From Sipunculus nudus (taxonomy: Eukaryota; Annelida; Sipuncula; Golfingiida; Sipunculidae), in NCBI GenBank assembly GCA_026874595.1, contig CM049307.1, positions 28,497,079 through 28,561,078 on the forward strand: a stretch of 64,000 nucleotides of DNA, given 5' to 3'. The translations under genes were made by a program, and so were the position numbers. Shown one piece after another: positions 48,422 through 59,070 of this stretch. Positions within the stretch are counted from its first letter, which is position 1; the number at the start of each line of letters is the position of its first letter. The notes under the pieces are model-generated. The model searched no databases. It saw nothing but the letters and a program-made list of their open reading frames with translations, and was not told the DNA's origin.

Positions 48422-48487
48422 ATGGCGAAGGTCGCGAACAGACTGACGTCTCTGACTTTACGCGAGTTGCTACGAATTCAGCATTCG
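48422..48487 (+). CDS. MRPS24: MRPS24 exon 1: start codon and mitochondrial targeting peptide
   Basis: Predicted first coding exon of the mitochondrial small-subunit ribosomal protein S24 gene. It codes for 22 residues starting MAKVANRLTSLTLRELL, rich in Arg, Lys, Leu and hydroxylated residues and free of acidic residues except one Glu, as expected of a cleavable matrix-targeting presequence. The ATG has a good context (A at -3, G at +4). The exon ends in TCG followed by a GTATGG donor at 48488 in phase 0, which matches the phase-0 acceptor of exon 2 at 55263. The join gives ...QHS/GCGFKCLSTSP, so an STSP motif lies where vertebrate MRPS24 has HTSP. The assignment rests on phase, targeting character and position, because N-termini of this family are poorly conserved. 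Intron 1 would be 6775 bp. An alternative first exon cannot be excluded without cDNA. Confidence 0.62.
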
Positions 48488-49039
48488 GTATGGGTCGTTT
48501 TAGCTTCCAGAAATGACTATAAAGTAGACAAAAAGATATGACACGAATATAGAAAGCTGGCAACCTCGGCGGTGCGCATGAATTTATGATCCTGTAGTGT
48601 AAGCATGTCAAGTGGTAGCCGCCGATGGCGACGCAACAGGTTTCAGGTTTATGTTGCGTCGCCGGCCCACGGCCCACCAAAGGGCTAACTGGGGTTATAA
48701 CACGATACGATATGTTACTCTCAGAAAGGAAATGAATAAAAATATTTCCTATGGTTTTAACATACAAATGTGCACATTATGTAGTATTTCGAAAGGCCTG
48801 TAATAAAAAATAACCATTCTAGAAAGCATGAAACACCTAGCTGTAACATCAATAACTGATTTATTTGTCCAGAGAGAATTGAAGCATTAACAGCCCGGCA
48901 GACATCTTGCATTCGGTGGCAGCCCTGTATAATGCTTTAGGCCTGTGTACTATTATGTTAATATTACACTTCCTTGGTGCAAAACAGTGATGTAATGATT
49001 TTCAGTGGTCAAATATACAATACACAAAGAAGTACTGTC

Positions 49040-49112
49040 AGATTTAACATATATCAATTGTTTAATGTTCAGTACTGTACTGAACATTAAACAATTGATA
49101 TATGTTAAATCT
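49040..49112. repeat. Perfect 35 bp inverted repeat with a 3 bp centre
   Basis: AGATTTAACATATATCAATT... from 49040 to 49074 is followed by CTG and then its exact reverse complement to 49112. Imperfect pairing (ACTGT/ACAGT) extends a few bases further. It lies 553 bp into MRPS24 intron 1. With so short a centre it is not a typical microRNA precursor. Confidence 0.95.
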
Positions 49113-49207
49113 CACAGTTGTGTATGGAGTGTTATAATCATAGTTAACTGCAGGGGTAATAATCTATGGACTCAGTCACTAAAAAAAGCAATTGAGGAGT
49201 CCATTCT

Positions 49208-49400
49208 TATGGGCTAGTCAAGTGGTAAAACGCTAGGCCCTCTCCGCTGATGACCAGAGTTGGATCCCAGGTGTTGCCATTAAAAAAGTTGGTTGTAGTG
49301 GCCCGTCTAAGGACTGTTCAAATACTAAATGGTTCCCTATTTTTGCAATAGATGACCCTACAGTCGCATCTGTATTTGTACAAAAATCACCACTGCTCAC
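49208..49400 (+). repeat. tRNA-derived SINE head in MRPS24 intron 1 (first of pair)
   Basis: GGGCTAGTCAAGTGGTAAAACGC gives an A-box-like word near 49214 and GAGTTGGATCCC a B-box-like word near 49257. CTGATGACCAGAG occupies the anticodon-arm region. No acceptor pairing is seen. The body to about 49400 is unassigned. Confidence 0.5.
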
Positions 49401-49417
49401 ATCTTGTCTTCACAGCC

Positions 49418-49560
49418 CAGTAGCGTGTAGGGCTCCGAGTCTAGAGATTGTAGGTTGGATTCCCGATTCAGGCAACTTCTGATATTAAGTGGTAGTTTAT
49501 GTTTGAATAGGAGAAATCAGTGTAGGGACATCTGCAGGGAAACATGGGAGGTAAAATAAA
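49418..49560 (+). repeat. tRNA-derived SINE-like head in MRPS24 intron 1 (second of pair)
   Basis: CCCAGTAGCGTGTAGGGC (A-box-like, about 49417) and GTAGGTTGGATTCCC (B-box-like, 49450-49464) are spaced as in tRNA genes. It lies about 200 bp after the first head in the same orientation. The match is weaker than for the first. Confidence 0.4.
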
Positions 49561-51231
49561 ACATGAGAAGAGGAAGTTTTTGAATATTTTCATGTCCCAG
49601 AATGCAGACCGCATTCTTAACGAGCTTTGAACATAGATGCTAGCAAGTTGATAAGGGTCTAAAACAGGGCGGTCAGCGGGCAGTGTGTAAAATCTGGACC
49701 CCAGGGATCCCAGACCCCTAAAATAAATTTAAACATTATCTGTATTCATGCAGATAAATACATCCCTGTTGCTGATAATAATATAAGGATAGAGCAAAGT
49801 CCCTAAGCTTTGTAATTGACTGATTTGATGAAAGGTTTAATAATACAAAAATATTTGGACCTAGTCTATAATTCAGGCAGCTGTTCAGGACACATTGAGA
49901 CACAACATATACACATGAAACGTTATAATAATAAATGCAGCTTACTCCTTGGTACATGAATGATATCCTGAATCCTTCTCATGAATCTCTTACCCTGTTA
50001 TCATGTACAATTTATCCTTTCTTCAAACACATGATTCAACATGCTCTTACCCATCAGGATTCCTCCCTCTGCTTGTTTACACTAATAGACTTATGTACAC
50101 TTGTCCTGCCTATGTCATTCACATCCGTTGTCTTGTGCCATCTAGGCATTTGTATGCACACACATTATGGCTATCCCACATTTATTTGGAGCATTTTAAG
50201 GGTTCGGGTTTACTAATAAACCAGTGATTCCACCTTGTCAGCACAAGACAGAGAACACTAGTGGCAGGCATTTAACAAATGGCCAAGCACTAATTTTGTT
50301 AAGCTTTTGCAACGTCTGGGCGAGAAACGAGTAATACGCTTAACAAAAATCAACCCTCATTGTAACAACTAAGACCAGTTCTCACATGCATAAACAATTG
50401 TCACATTTGGTCATTTATTTAAACTTCCACTAAATAGTAGATTTAAAAATCCCCACCTGACCCCTCATTCCCAATTTATTTTGCATGGCGAAGTGGTAGT
50501 GCATGTTAAATGTACTGATATAGTAGAGTGCCTTTTTTGAAGATTGTTGGGGAACATCCTTTTCTTTCTTTAAAACAAATTTTCTGAAAATTGGTCAGGG
50601 GTCAAGCAGCAAGTTTATACAACAGTTTATGATTAATTTCATGCAATTTTACTGAGGGAACACCTTGCTATCTTTTGACCTACGTAACTGACATAGGCCT
50701 ATAAAAATATTGGATTTATTGCAGAGCTAGACTGGTTAAGATCAGTCTAACCTGTTTTTAGGTTATTGCGTGCCCTTTTTTAAACAAATTCACCAAAGGG
50801 AAAGATCAAAAGAAATAGCCATTGGTAAAGCTTGGTAAGTTTCTTTAACTGCCCACAGGAGGCATAAAAAAGGCACATGCACAATGAGTGAAAGGCAAGA
50901 GAATAAAAGTTATAGAACGATCATAGCTGAGCCTGCTAATCAAAATAGAAAATTTATAATTTTCAGACCTAATGTAACTTTAAACGTATTAAATACCTTG
51001 GCTGATGTCACTTATTTAACTTCCTGACTTCATTTAATCAGATATTTTCGAACTATGCTTGCTTGAGTACAAACAAGATATGGTTGAAAACACACAAGTG
51101 CACTCATATAAACTGCTTAGTCACTTTCTGGGGGTATAGGGAACCTAGCATTGCAGGACTGGCTGTAGTTTTCACACCTTTGCGCAGAGACAAGTTCAGC
51201 CTAGAACTAATTAAGATCACCACTTGGCTTC

Positions 51232-51290
51232 AGGGTTGGCCAGTTAATGCCAGGGGGTAAATGCCACTGGCATTATGCCAGCATGGACAA
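51232..51290 (+). repeat. Fragment with a hAT-like CAGGGTTGGC tip
   Basis: CAGGGTTGGCCAGTTAATGCC and following CTGGCATTATGCCAGCATGG words resemble the terminal region of the hAT-like MITEs. No body or second end is visible, so this may be a short relic or chance. Confidence 0.3.
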
Positions 51291-53084
51291 TACCTGCTCT
51301 GACAAATCAGTGGCAATCAAATGGCAAATATAAAATAAATACCTTATTTTCTGTGTTTGATTACTGTCACAAAGATCTACAAATTGTATGAAGAGTCGAA
51401 GACCCACAATATGATAAGAACTGCTCAATATAGATAAAATTGGATTAATCTGCAAGAGCAGAATTAGAAGACTACAACACTGCATGGCAAAATTATAGTA
51501 ATACTGTATCATTGTGTGATAAAAGTTTTTAAATAAGTGTAGCAGAAATCACAAATTGAAGAATAATATATTTTCTAGGGGCTCATGTTAATTTGAATGA
51601 ATATATAACTGTGCCTGAAGTTATATATTGTTATCTGGATCTATTGGTACTGGTAAGTTTCTCAATGCTTAGAAATAATCTTTATGGGTAGATGATGTGC
51701 ATAAATTATTATTTTGACCCAGTCATGATAGGCTGTTAGTGCTGCTTCAAACTGTTAATGCATTTCGGTGATGAATTTTCTCTGGTAGCTGGTTCCAGTC
51801 TGTACTAGTTTATGGAATAACAGAATGTTGAAAGGTATTGGTATGAGTACTTAAATTATTGCCTTTAAGTATTGAGTCTTTCTTTGTATTGTAATGGAAG
51901 AATATAGTTATTCACCAGATATTACTGCTAGATAATTTATAATTTTGATAATAAGACTACTATTCATTAGTTTCTTCTGCTGTCGGTAAGGGTTTGCCTG
52001 AAATATGTTTAAGTGGCACATTTTGGTGGATGCAGAAATAAGTGAAGTATAACCAGTCCGCAGACAAGGTAAAAAAAATTACATTTTATTTAAAACATAA
52101 AAAAACTAGAATTTAAACCAAAAAATGAATTTTTTTAATACAAGTGTTCTGCATGCCAAATAATTTCCTTGGTATGTACACATGTACAGAGCTTTCTCTG
52201 ATTCTTTGTTGAATCCTAAAATCTTAATACACTTGTTGTCAGTGAACAGATATATGCAATATTACCTTAATGATTTAGGTTATTTCATGTTTGTTTGAAT
52301 GTCAGTTTCTTCAGTAGTCCAGCTCTGTCTGTCCCTTTAACATCCGGAAGCAGAAAAGGAGCTTACTGGCAGTTTTATTTCCAAGTCTGTTACGAACATA
52401 GTGGTGGGAAATTTGGCATGATCTATTTTTAGTCTGTTAGCTTTGGCAAGTTTTTGATTACCTCATTGCTTACATTTGCTGTACCGGTATTCTTTTCGAC
52501 CCACCTTGACAGACATAAAGTGTTCCAATAATGGGTCATACATGACTTTCACTGTATTTTGCAGTTTTAATTGAAGAGTCAGGTGTAGAATTGGGTAAGA
52601 ACAGAGGGTTCAGCATATGCCTTTTACTTTTAGTGATGGATATATAACATTTTGAAATATGATGTTATGCAACAGCTCAGTGAGGCATATAAGTTAATCA
52701 GCTGGATAACTCTCTTAGAAAAATGTCCCCAGTAGGATTTCTGAAACCTATGCCACCTAAGCAGGGTTTCCCTTATGCAGTGATGCATGTCATTTAAATT
52801 GATTTAATTACAAATTTGTGCTCAAGTGAATAATTAGGTAAACCAACAAATATCACTTGGAGGGTTTCAGAAACCATGAAGCATGCAGGGTGATGGGTGT
52901 GATACATGACCAATTTTTTTTTTTCTTTTGCCTAGTTATGCTTGACAAACCCTGATGTTTGTTCAGTTAACTTTATAAAGGTATTAACTTGTTACCTTTA
53001 TATAAGTGATACTTTTACATATCTTTTATGCCATTAAACAAATGATTTTATATTCTTTTTTAATTCCCATGAGACTTTCAACCC

Positions 53085-53163
53085 ATCCACCATTTCTACC
53101 CATGGTAGAAAGTATTTTTACCATATCGGTAATTACCAAGTAATTACCCGGGTAATTACTGTA
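53085..53163. repeat. Palindromic GGTAGAAA / TAATTA cluster beside the hAT-like MITE
   Basis: Alternating TTTCTACC/GGTAGAAA words (53093-53110) are followed by GGTAATTACC and the perfect 20 bp palindrome GTAATTACCCGGGTAATTAC near 53139-53158. Three TAATTA cores fall in about 30 bp. Confidence 0.7.
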
Positions 53164-53809
53164 CAGGGTAGAAACCTGCCAACTGCTTGAAGTAATATAT
53201 GTATTTCAGTTGATATTTATGGAAACTAAGATTTATGTGATCTATTATCCCCAAGTTGTCTGTCACTGGCCTCCTGGATTTATATAAATTGGACCATGCA
53301 CAGAAACCACCCCTTGCTGTAAACAGGTTAGGTAAGGACTCTGGTCTACAATCCATGAGTAAGTTTAATGACATAACATAGGAAATCACTCTTACATTGA
53401 TGCACTTTGATTCAGGGAGTGCCTCTTTAAACACCACAAGTTTAACTGTCAGCTTAGAAACACATTCCTTTTGATAAACTGTAATACAAGTAACCCTATA
53501 TTATACAATATAGTTTTGACAAAACCTTAAAGGAAACAACCTGGGGGGAAAAAACCCTCCCCTACCTATAAATCCTTAATATATTTTTTTTTTTATTTTC
53601 TATTTACTTCAACAGTGTTGGAAATGCAACCTAATTAGAAGAATATAGAAATGAAAGTTTATGAATTATCAAGACAAATTTTAATATGACTTGGTGTGAT
53701 AAAATTAAATTGCCAGTATTTACCAGCAAATGCTAGTTTTTACCACCAAAACAATGTTTTCCCAGGATTCACTGCAGGCATCGACTTTGTCAGCATTTTG
53801 CCAACCCTG
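53164..53809 (-). mobile_element. hAT-like MITE, copy B, in MRPS24 intron 1
   Basis: On the minus strand it begins CAGGGTTGGCAAAATGCTGA (53809 inward). The + strand left end begins CAGGGTAGAAACC at 53164, so both tips start CAGGGT as in hAT elements. The body matches 39301-39925 in reverse complement. I could not confirm an 8 bp target duplication. Confidence 0.6.
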
Positions 53810-55262
53810 CTGGGCTTAAACATCTGGTTGCAGGCCCTTGTGCATCATAATTACAAAAAATCATTTGAGGTATTTAAATGCTTGAAACTATTTCATAAAC
53901 ATGAATAAATTTTCGATTCCCAAATTTAAATTTTGGAAAAACAATTTTTCAGAAATTACACATTCAGAAAAAAGGAGCTCTACTGTATTTACAATCTGTA
54001 AGCTTTGTACAACAATATGTACAATAAAAATATAATTGCAGCCCTTACAGGAGTCTGTACAGCCACTACTATACCAGTTAATACATATCTCCTTAGATAT
54101 GTAATAGTATATAATGTTTTTTGTTGATTTTTTTGTAATCATCAGTATCACCAGACATAAGCCAACTAACAAATAATAGAACGAAAATGTTGCTAAAATT
54201 CCCAACAATAGCTTGAGAAAAACATACTTAATAGAGTATCAGCATTTTTATGTTTGACAACATTTAATTTAAGAAAATTAAGAATACAAACATAAAACAA
54301 CTAGAAATCAGATATAATAAAGTAATCAAAATTCCAGTGATAGATTATTTACATATCATTATTCAATACCTGTAACCAGTAAAAAGGGAACCTATTTGAA
54401 CGTATTTGTCCATGCAGCCGGTGAATTGAGGACCACTTAAAAGGGTCTTATTCACCATCCACCAGTTATTACTCCACATTCACTATAATAAACTGGTTGG
54501 TAATCTATCAATCTGTTTATATAATACACAGTTTATCTAATGAGATTACATGGTATGTTGCTGTGCACTGATGCATAGTGGCTCACCAGTGTACTAATTA
54601 CTATTCATCATAAATAGTTGTCTGGTTGGCAGTACTGCCATCCAGACCACACTGCCAACCAGACCAGTAGTGCTTTAGACCATGCTGTAAAGGTCTATGA
54701 ATCTGATACTAAACTTGCAGTGGTAGTGGCAATGATAGTCATTTTTACCGTCTAAGTGTTCCTACAAAACATAGTACTAAGATTCATTTTACCTATTCTA
54801 ACATGAACTTAGAATATTAGAAGTTACCTGAGCTTGGCATCAAACCTTTCATACTTAGATTAGGGAGTCCTACACAATACTAACTGAGCCTTAAAGAAGA
54901 GGAACCACTAGGGGCAATTTTTAGTTATTGGTTGATTGGTTAGTTATTAATTTTTAGCTATGGGTGAAGTGCCATCTATTGTGTAAATGTGTAACCACCT
55001 TGTAATTGAACAGCTAAATGGAATGTAAGGTGGGGGTGGCAGCCCCCACACCCATGCTCAGATTTACATACTGATCAGTCTATCCCACAGCTCCAGCCAC
55101 TAAGCAGTTCCATTCCTGGTACATTTTGTATTACTATTAGTATTACATTCCCCTTAATGGGTTTTGCCCACACCTTGGGTACATTATGTTGCAGCAGGAG
55201 GAAAATATAATACCTTTCCATCTGGTGTAGTAGTTTGTAAATATGACATGTCTCTTTCACAG

Positions 55263-55425
55263 GGATGTGGATTTAAGTGTTTGTCAACATCACCAGTACA
55301 TCACAAAAACATACGTTCTGGCCAGTACAAGACTACAAGAGATATCAGTAAACCTCTCACTTACGAAGAAGCACAGAAACCACATGAAATCGGGCTCCGC
55401 AAGTCCTGGAATTCCTGGAACACAA
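55263..55425 (+). CDS. MRPS24: MRPS24 exon 2
   Basis: Internal exon of mitochondrial ribosomal protein S24 (uS3m family). A pyrimidine-rich acceptor, TCTCTTTCACAG, precedes it and a GTAAGG donor follows at 55426. It starts in phase 0 and ends in phase 1. The translation contains STSPVHHKNIRSGQYK, then KPLTYEEAQKPHEIGLRKSW. The family shows the same order: TSPV, a basic stretch, K-P-(V/L)-TYEEA-x-x-PH and an RK-x-W motif. The reading frame continues upstream of the acceptor to an ATG at 55164, but that part has no family similarity and is read here as intron. The exon marks the junction between presequence and mature protein. The product is a structural subunit of the mitoribosomal small subunit. 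Confidence 0.9.
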
Positions 55426-55712
55426 GTAAGGCCTCATCTCTGTCATCAGCTGATATTCATTTGATTAAAGTAATAGTAACAGCTTTATTAAGTATATATA
55501 ACAAATAATAACATTATTATGTATATATAACAAATAATAACAAGAGTGTATCAAAGGCGATTTTGAAAGATGCATGATTATACCAGGAAATGTGTTATTA
55601 TGCTTTTCTATTTTGTTTGCATTAACTAAGCATGGTTAAGCAGGTGGACAACCTTCAAAATGGTACCCTGAGTCATTAACCACCTTTTAAAATATTTTCT
55701 TTTAGTAAATCT

Positions 55713-55732
55713 CCCCCCCCCCCCCCCCCCCC
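55713..55732. repeat. C20 homopolymer in MRPS24 intron 2
   Basis: Uninterrupted C run; the opposite strand is G-quadruplex-prone. Confidence 0.95.
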
Positions 55733-56207
55733 ATACTGGTAGGACTCTATAATACAGGCTGTTGAGTTTATTATAAGTATTATAGGTCAACTTTTTTTGT
55801 ATAAGGACTTTCTCAGGTCCCTCAGACCCCATTTTTCTTTCCCACTCCTGCCCTTGTTGGCACTAGATCCAAGTTTAAGGATTGTTTTAAAAAACTTTGA
55901 ACATAATAATGGTCATAGGTCCCCTGATATTTTTTTCTTGACCATGGCTTTATTTTTTTTTGTATGCTCCCTAGCCATTATTGTGTTGGATGTCAGGTTG
56001 AGGCTTCCAATTATGGCTTTGCATTTGCCAACACCTAGTTTTTCTAATCGACTTAAATGACAAATTTATTTGAGTGAATTGTAGGCTTTAATTTTACAAG
56101 GCATGAAATGTATGTAGATGGCAGATTTCGATGGCAAAAGGTGGCCTTGGGACACCGGGCCACCAGCCTGTGGTGCACCCTTCTCGATCTGTTTCCTTCG
56201 ACAAATA

Positions 56208-56551
56208 AGCCACCAAGATACACATGTGGTGTCCTTAGGCCACCAGGGTATACAGAATCATACCTGTGGTGGACGTAGGCCACTAGGTTACACAGCATCA
56301 TACCTAGTGTTTCCCTAGGCCACCATGATATACCAGCATCATACCTGTGTTGTCCTTAGACCACCAGGATATACAGCATTATACATGTGGTGTCCTTAGG
56401 CCACCAGGGTATGTAGCATCATACTTGTGGTGTCTGTAGGCCTCAAGGATACACAGCATTATACATGTGAAGTCCTTGGGGCACCGGGTATACATCATCA
56501 TCCTTGTGGTGTCCTTAGGCCACCAGGGTATACAGAATCATATCTGTGGTG
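56208..56551 (+). repeat. Minisatellite of 40 bp units in MRPS24 intron 2
   Basis: About eight degenerate direct repeats with a period close to 40 bp. The unit core is AGGCCACCAGGGTATACAG followed by a CATCATACCTGTGGTGTCC-like part. Unit starts are near 56238, 56278, 56318, 56358, 56399, 56439, 56479 and 56518. Looser copies of the GGCCACC/GGTGTCC words flank the array at 56140-56205 and 56660-56740, so an older array probably covered most of this intron. Confidence 0.85.
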
Positions 56552-56812
56552 TTTTTGAATAAAATGAGTGTACTAACAACATTTTATAGTCTGAATTCAG
56601 AGTTCTTTCATGGAACTATTAACTATATTGGCAGAAGAAAACAGATCAAGAAGCGTGCACTTCGGGTTGGTGGCCAGAGGCCACTCGGTGTTCCAAGGTC
56701 ACCATGTCTCTTGAGGCCACCCGGTGTCCCAAGGCCACCATTCACGATAGTAATCTGCCTCCTGCAAACTGTATCAAGTAGCATTGTAATGTAAACTTCA
56801 TTTCTGTTACAG

Positions 56813-57105
56813 GTAACTTGGATGGAGAAACAGAATGGACAGCACAGACAACATTTGAAGATTTTTTCATCAGGAAGTTCATGAGTGGAACATGGCACAA
56901 CTTGTTTGTTTCTGAGATCATAGTAAAGAGGCGGGCCAACATCGTCTATATATCAGGGATAATTCACCGAGGGATTCACCCAAGAAAAGTCTACTTCCTT
57001 CTAGGATACACAGAAGAGTTGCTCTCCCGCCTTCTCAAAAGACCTGTTAAAATAGAGTTACAGTCTGTGGACCATAAGAAGGATATGATTTTCAGATATA
57101 TATAA
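56813..57105 (+). CDS. MRPS24: MRPS24 exon 3 (terminal coding exon)
   Basis: Last exon of mitochondrial ribosomal protein S24, a component of the mitoribosome small subunit in the matrix. The acceptor is TTTCTGTTACAG at 56801-56812. The split codon with exon 2 gives Ser, then NLDGE, which matches the GNLDGE hinge of the family. Next come EDFFIRKFMSGTWHNLF, VKRRANIVYISGI, YFLLGYTEELLSRLL and a short C-terminal stretch ending IFRYI-stop. These align in order with the vertebrate landmarks VEDVFLRKFMWGT, LKRRGN, YYFLVGYSETLLSYF and a terminal KYL. The full spliced ORF is 173 residues, against about 167 in human. No frameshift or stop interrupts it, so this is probably a live gene. The signal AATAAA lies 172 bp after the stop. 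Confidence 0.95.
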
Positions 57106-57276
57106 CAATCAGAGCTTTAAGAAGAGTTCCTGTGGATTCAGTGCTTACACAGTAATGTAGAGTGTGGATGCAGAAATAAGAAGTTGAGTGTCATGTCATT
57201 GTGCTGAGAAATCTGGTCAGCTGGACAAATATTTAGGATGACAATTGATATGGGGAATCCTAAAAACAAATTCAAT

Positions 57277-57282
57277 AATAAA
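57277..57282 (+). promoter_or_regulatory. Polyadenylation signal of MRPS24
   Basis: AATAAA lies 172 bp downstream of the MRPS24 stop codon in an AT-rich stretch and before the next repeat begins at 57481. It is the first canonical hexamer on this strand after the gene, so it is the most likely mRNA end. This is motif evidence only. Confidence 0.55.
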
Positions 57283-57480
57283 ATTAATTATATTTTTACT
57301 GTTGTTGTATTTTAATGTGATAAGTTGTATGCCTGGTTGTCAATCAAGAAGTGCCTATCAGACAGAAAGACTAAAATTCAAATATGGCATTAATGTAGAT
57401 CTGCTCTGCATGAGCTTAATGTTATCTGGAAAAGCTGATACCCTTTTTTACTGAGCACTTTTGAACAAATGGTGTTTTTT

Positions 57481-59070
57481 TGTCCCCTGCTCGGCGGATG
57501 CAGGGGACATTAATTTTGGTTTTTCCTGTCTGCCTGTCTGTTTGTCTGTCAGTCCGTCAGGTTTTTCTGTTTCTGTGCGATAACTTTCCTAAAGATTATC
57601 CAATTTCATTCAAATTTGGGTCAGTGATTGCAGCTATGCATACCTTGGTTAGGATTGGTTTTGGAGTGTCTAGCTTCTCTCTGTCTGTCTGTCTGTCACT
57701 TTGTCTGTCTGTCAGATTTTCATTTCAATGCGATAACTTTCCTAAATATTATCCCATTTCATTCAAATTTTGGTCAGTGATTGCTCTCATGCTTACCTTG
57801 GTTGGGATTTGTTTTGTAGTGTGTGGCTTCTCTCTGTCCGTCTGTCACTTTGTCTGTCAATTTTTCGATTTGGTGGGATAACTTTCCTAAATATTATCCG
57901 ATTTCATTCAAATTTTGGTCAGTGATTGCTCTCATGCTTACCTTAGTTGGGATTGGTTTTGGAGTGTATGGCCTCTCTCTGTATGTCACCTTGTCTGTCT
58001 GTCAGTCAGGTTTTGGTTTCCCTGCAATAACATTCCTAAATATTATCCCATTTCATTCAAATTTGGGTCAGTGATTGCTCTCATGCTTACCTTGGTTGGG
58101 ATTTGTTTTGTAGTGTGTGGCTTCTCTCTGTCCGTCTGTCACTTTGTCTGTCAATTTTTCGATTTGGTGGGATAACTTTCCTAAATATTATCCGATTTCA
58201 TTCAAATTTTGGTCAGTGATTGCTCTCATGCTTACCTTAGTTGGGATTGGTTTTGGAGTGTATGGCCTCTCTCTGTATGTCACCTTGTCTGTCTGTCAGT
58301 CAGGTTTTGGTTTCCCTGCAATAACATTCCTAAATATTATCCCATTTCATTCAAATTTGGGTCAGTGATTGCTCTCATGCTTAGCTTGGTTGGGATATGT
58401 TTTGAAGTGTCTGGTTTCTGTCTGTCTGTCAGGTTTTCGTTTCTGAGCAATATCGTTTACAAAATATAATCTGTATCATTTAAATTTTGGTCCATGATTG
58501 CTCTCATGCTTACCTTGGTTTGGATTTGATTTGAAGTGTCTGGCTTATGTCTCTCTGCCTGTCAGTCCTTTTTTCTGGTGGTATAACTTTTGTAAATTTT
58601 ATCTGATTTTATTCAAATTTTGGTCAGTGATTGCTCTCATGCTTAACTTGTTTGGATTTGTTTTGAAGTGTCTGGCTTCTGTCTGTCTGTCACTCTGCCT
58701 GTCAGTCCATCAGGTATACTTTTCCGTGGGATAACTTTCCTAAATAATATCCCATTTCATTCAAATTTGGGTCCGCATTTGCCCTCATGCTTACCATGGA
58801 TTGGGATTGGTTTTGGAGTATCTCACTTCTGTCTGTCTGTCTGTCACTTTGTCTGTCTGTCAGGTTTTCGTTTTCCTTTGATAACTTTCCTAGATATTAT
58901 CCCATTTCATTCAAATTTTCGTCAGTGATTGCTCTTATGCTTACTTGGTTGGGATTTGTTATGAAGTGTCTAGCTTCTTTCTGTCTGTCACTCGCCTGTA
59001 CGTTTATTAACAAGCATGAAAAACAAGAGCCCAAAACGGGGGAACTTAATTTCACAAATTTGCTTGTTTA
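57481..59070 (+). mobile_element. Interspersed element with ten-unit tandem core array (pearl-like), copy B
   Basis: The head is a perfect hairpin, TGTCCCCTGC (57481-57490) with GCAGGGGACA (57500-57509). Ten core units follow, marked by TCAGTGATTGC at 57621, 57774, 57919, 58068, 58213, 58362, 58491, 58624, 58772 and 58922; spacings are 129-153 bp, mostly near 147. Each contains GATAACTTTCCTAAATATTA, CATTTCATTCAAATTT and a CTGTCTGTCTGTC run. The tail AGCATGAAAAACAAGAGC ... CACAAATTTGCTTGTT matches copy A. The many overlapping ORFs simply read the repeat in several frames and are not genes. Confidence 0.8.
57772..58382 (+). repeat. Higher-order duplication (two-unit block) inside the 147 bp array
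   Basis: The block 57772-58088 is repeated, apparently without change, at about 58066-58382, an offset of 294 bp or two core units. Other units in the array are visibly diverged, so this expansion is recent. Confidence 0.85.

Larger units (their letters stand above)
48488..55262 (+). other. MRPS24 intron 1 and its repeat content
   Basis: This 6775 bp interval separates the targeting-peptide exon from exon 2, with a GTATGG donor and a TTTCACAG acceptor. I see no coding exon inside. It carries a perfect inverted repeat (49040-49112), two SINE-like tRNA heads (about 49208 and 49418), a possible hAT-type end fragment near 51232, and a hAT-like MITE on the minus strand (53164-53809). The remainder, including 49560-51230 and 51310-53080, is AT-rich and shows nothing I can name. 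Confidence 0.6.

Noticed and set aside
48387-48767. 126-residue minus-strand ORF
   Set aside because: Antisense to MRPS24 exon 1 and the TIR; no family similarity.
49040-49112. MicroRNA precursor
   Set aside because: The loop is only 3 bp and pairing is perfect, unlike animal pre-miRNAs with bulges and larger loops.
49208-49280. Functional tRNA gene
   Set aside because: A- and B-box-like words are present, but the acceptor and D arms do not pair properly; a SINE head is the better reading.
55164-55262. In-frame ATG upstream of MRPS24 exon 2 as the true start
   Set aside because: It would need translation through a good splice acceptor; the added residues lack targeting character and family similarity. 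Exon 1 at 48422 fits phase and function better.
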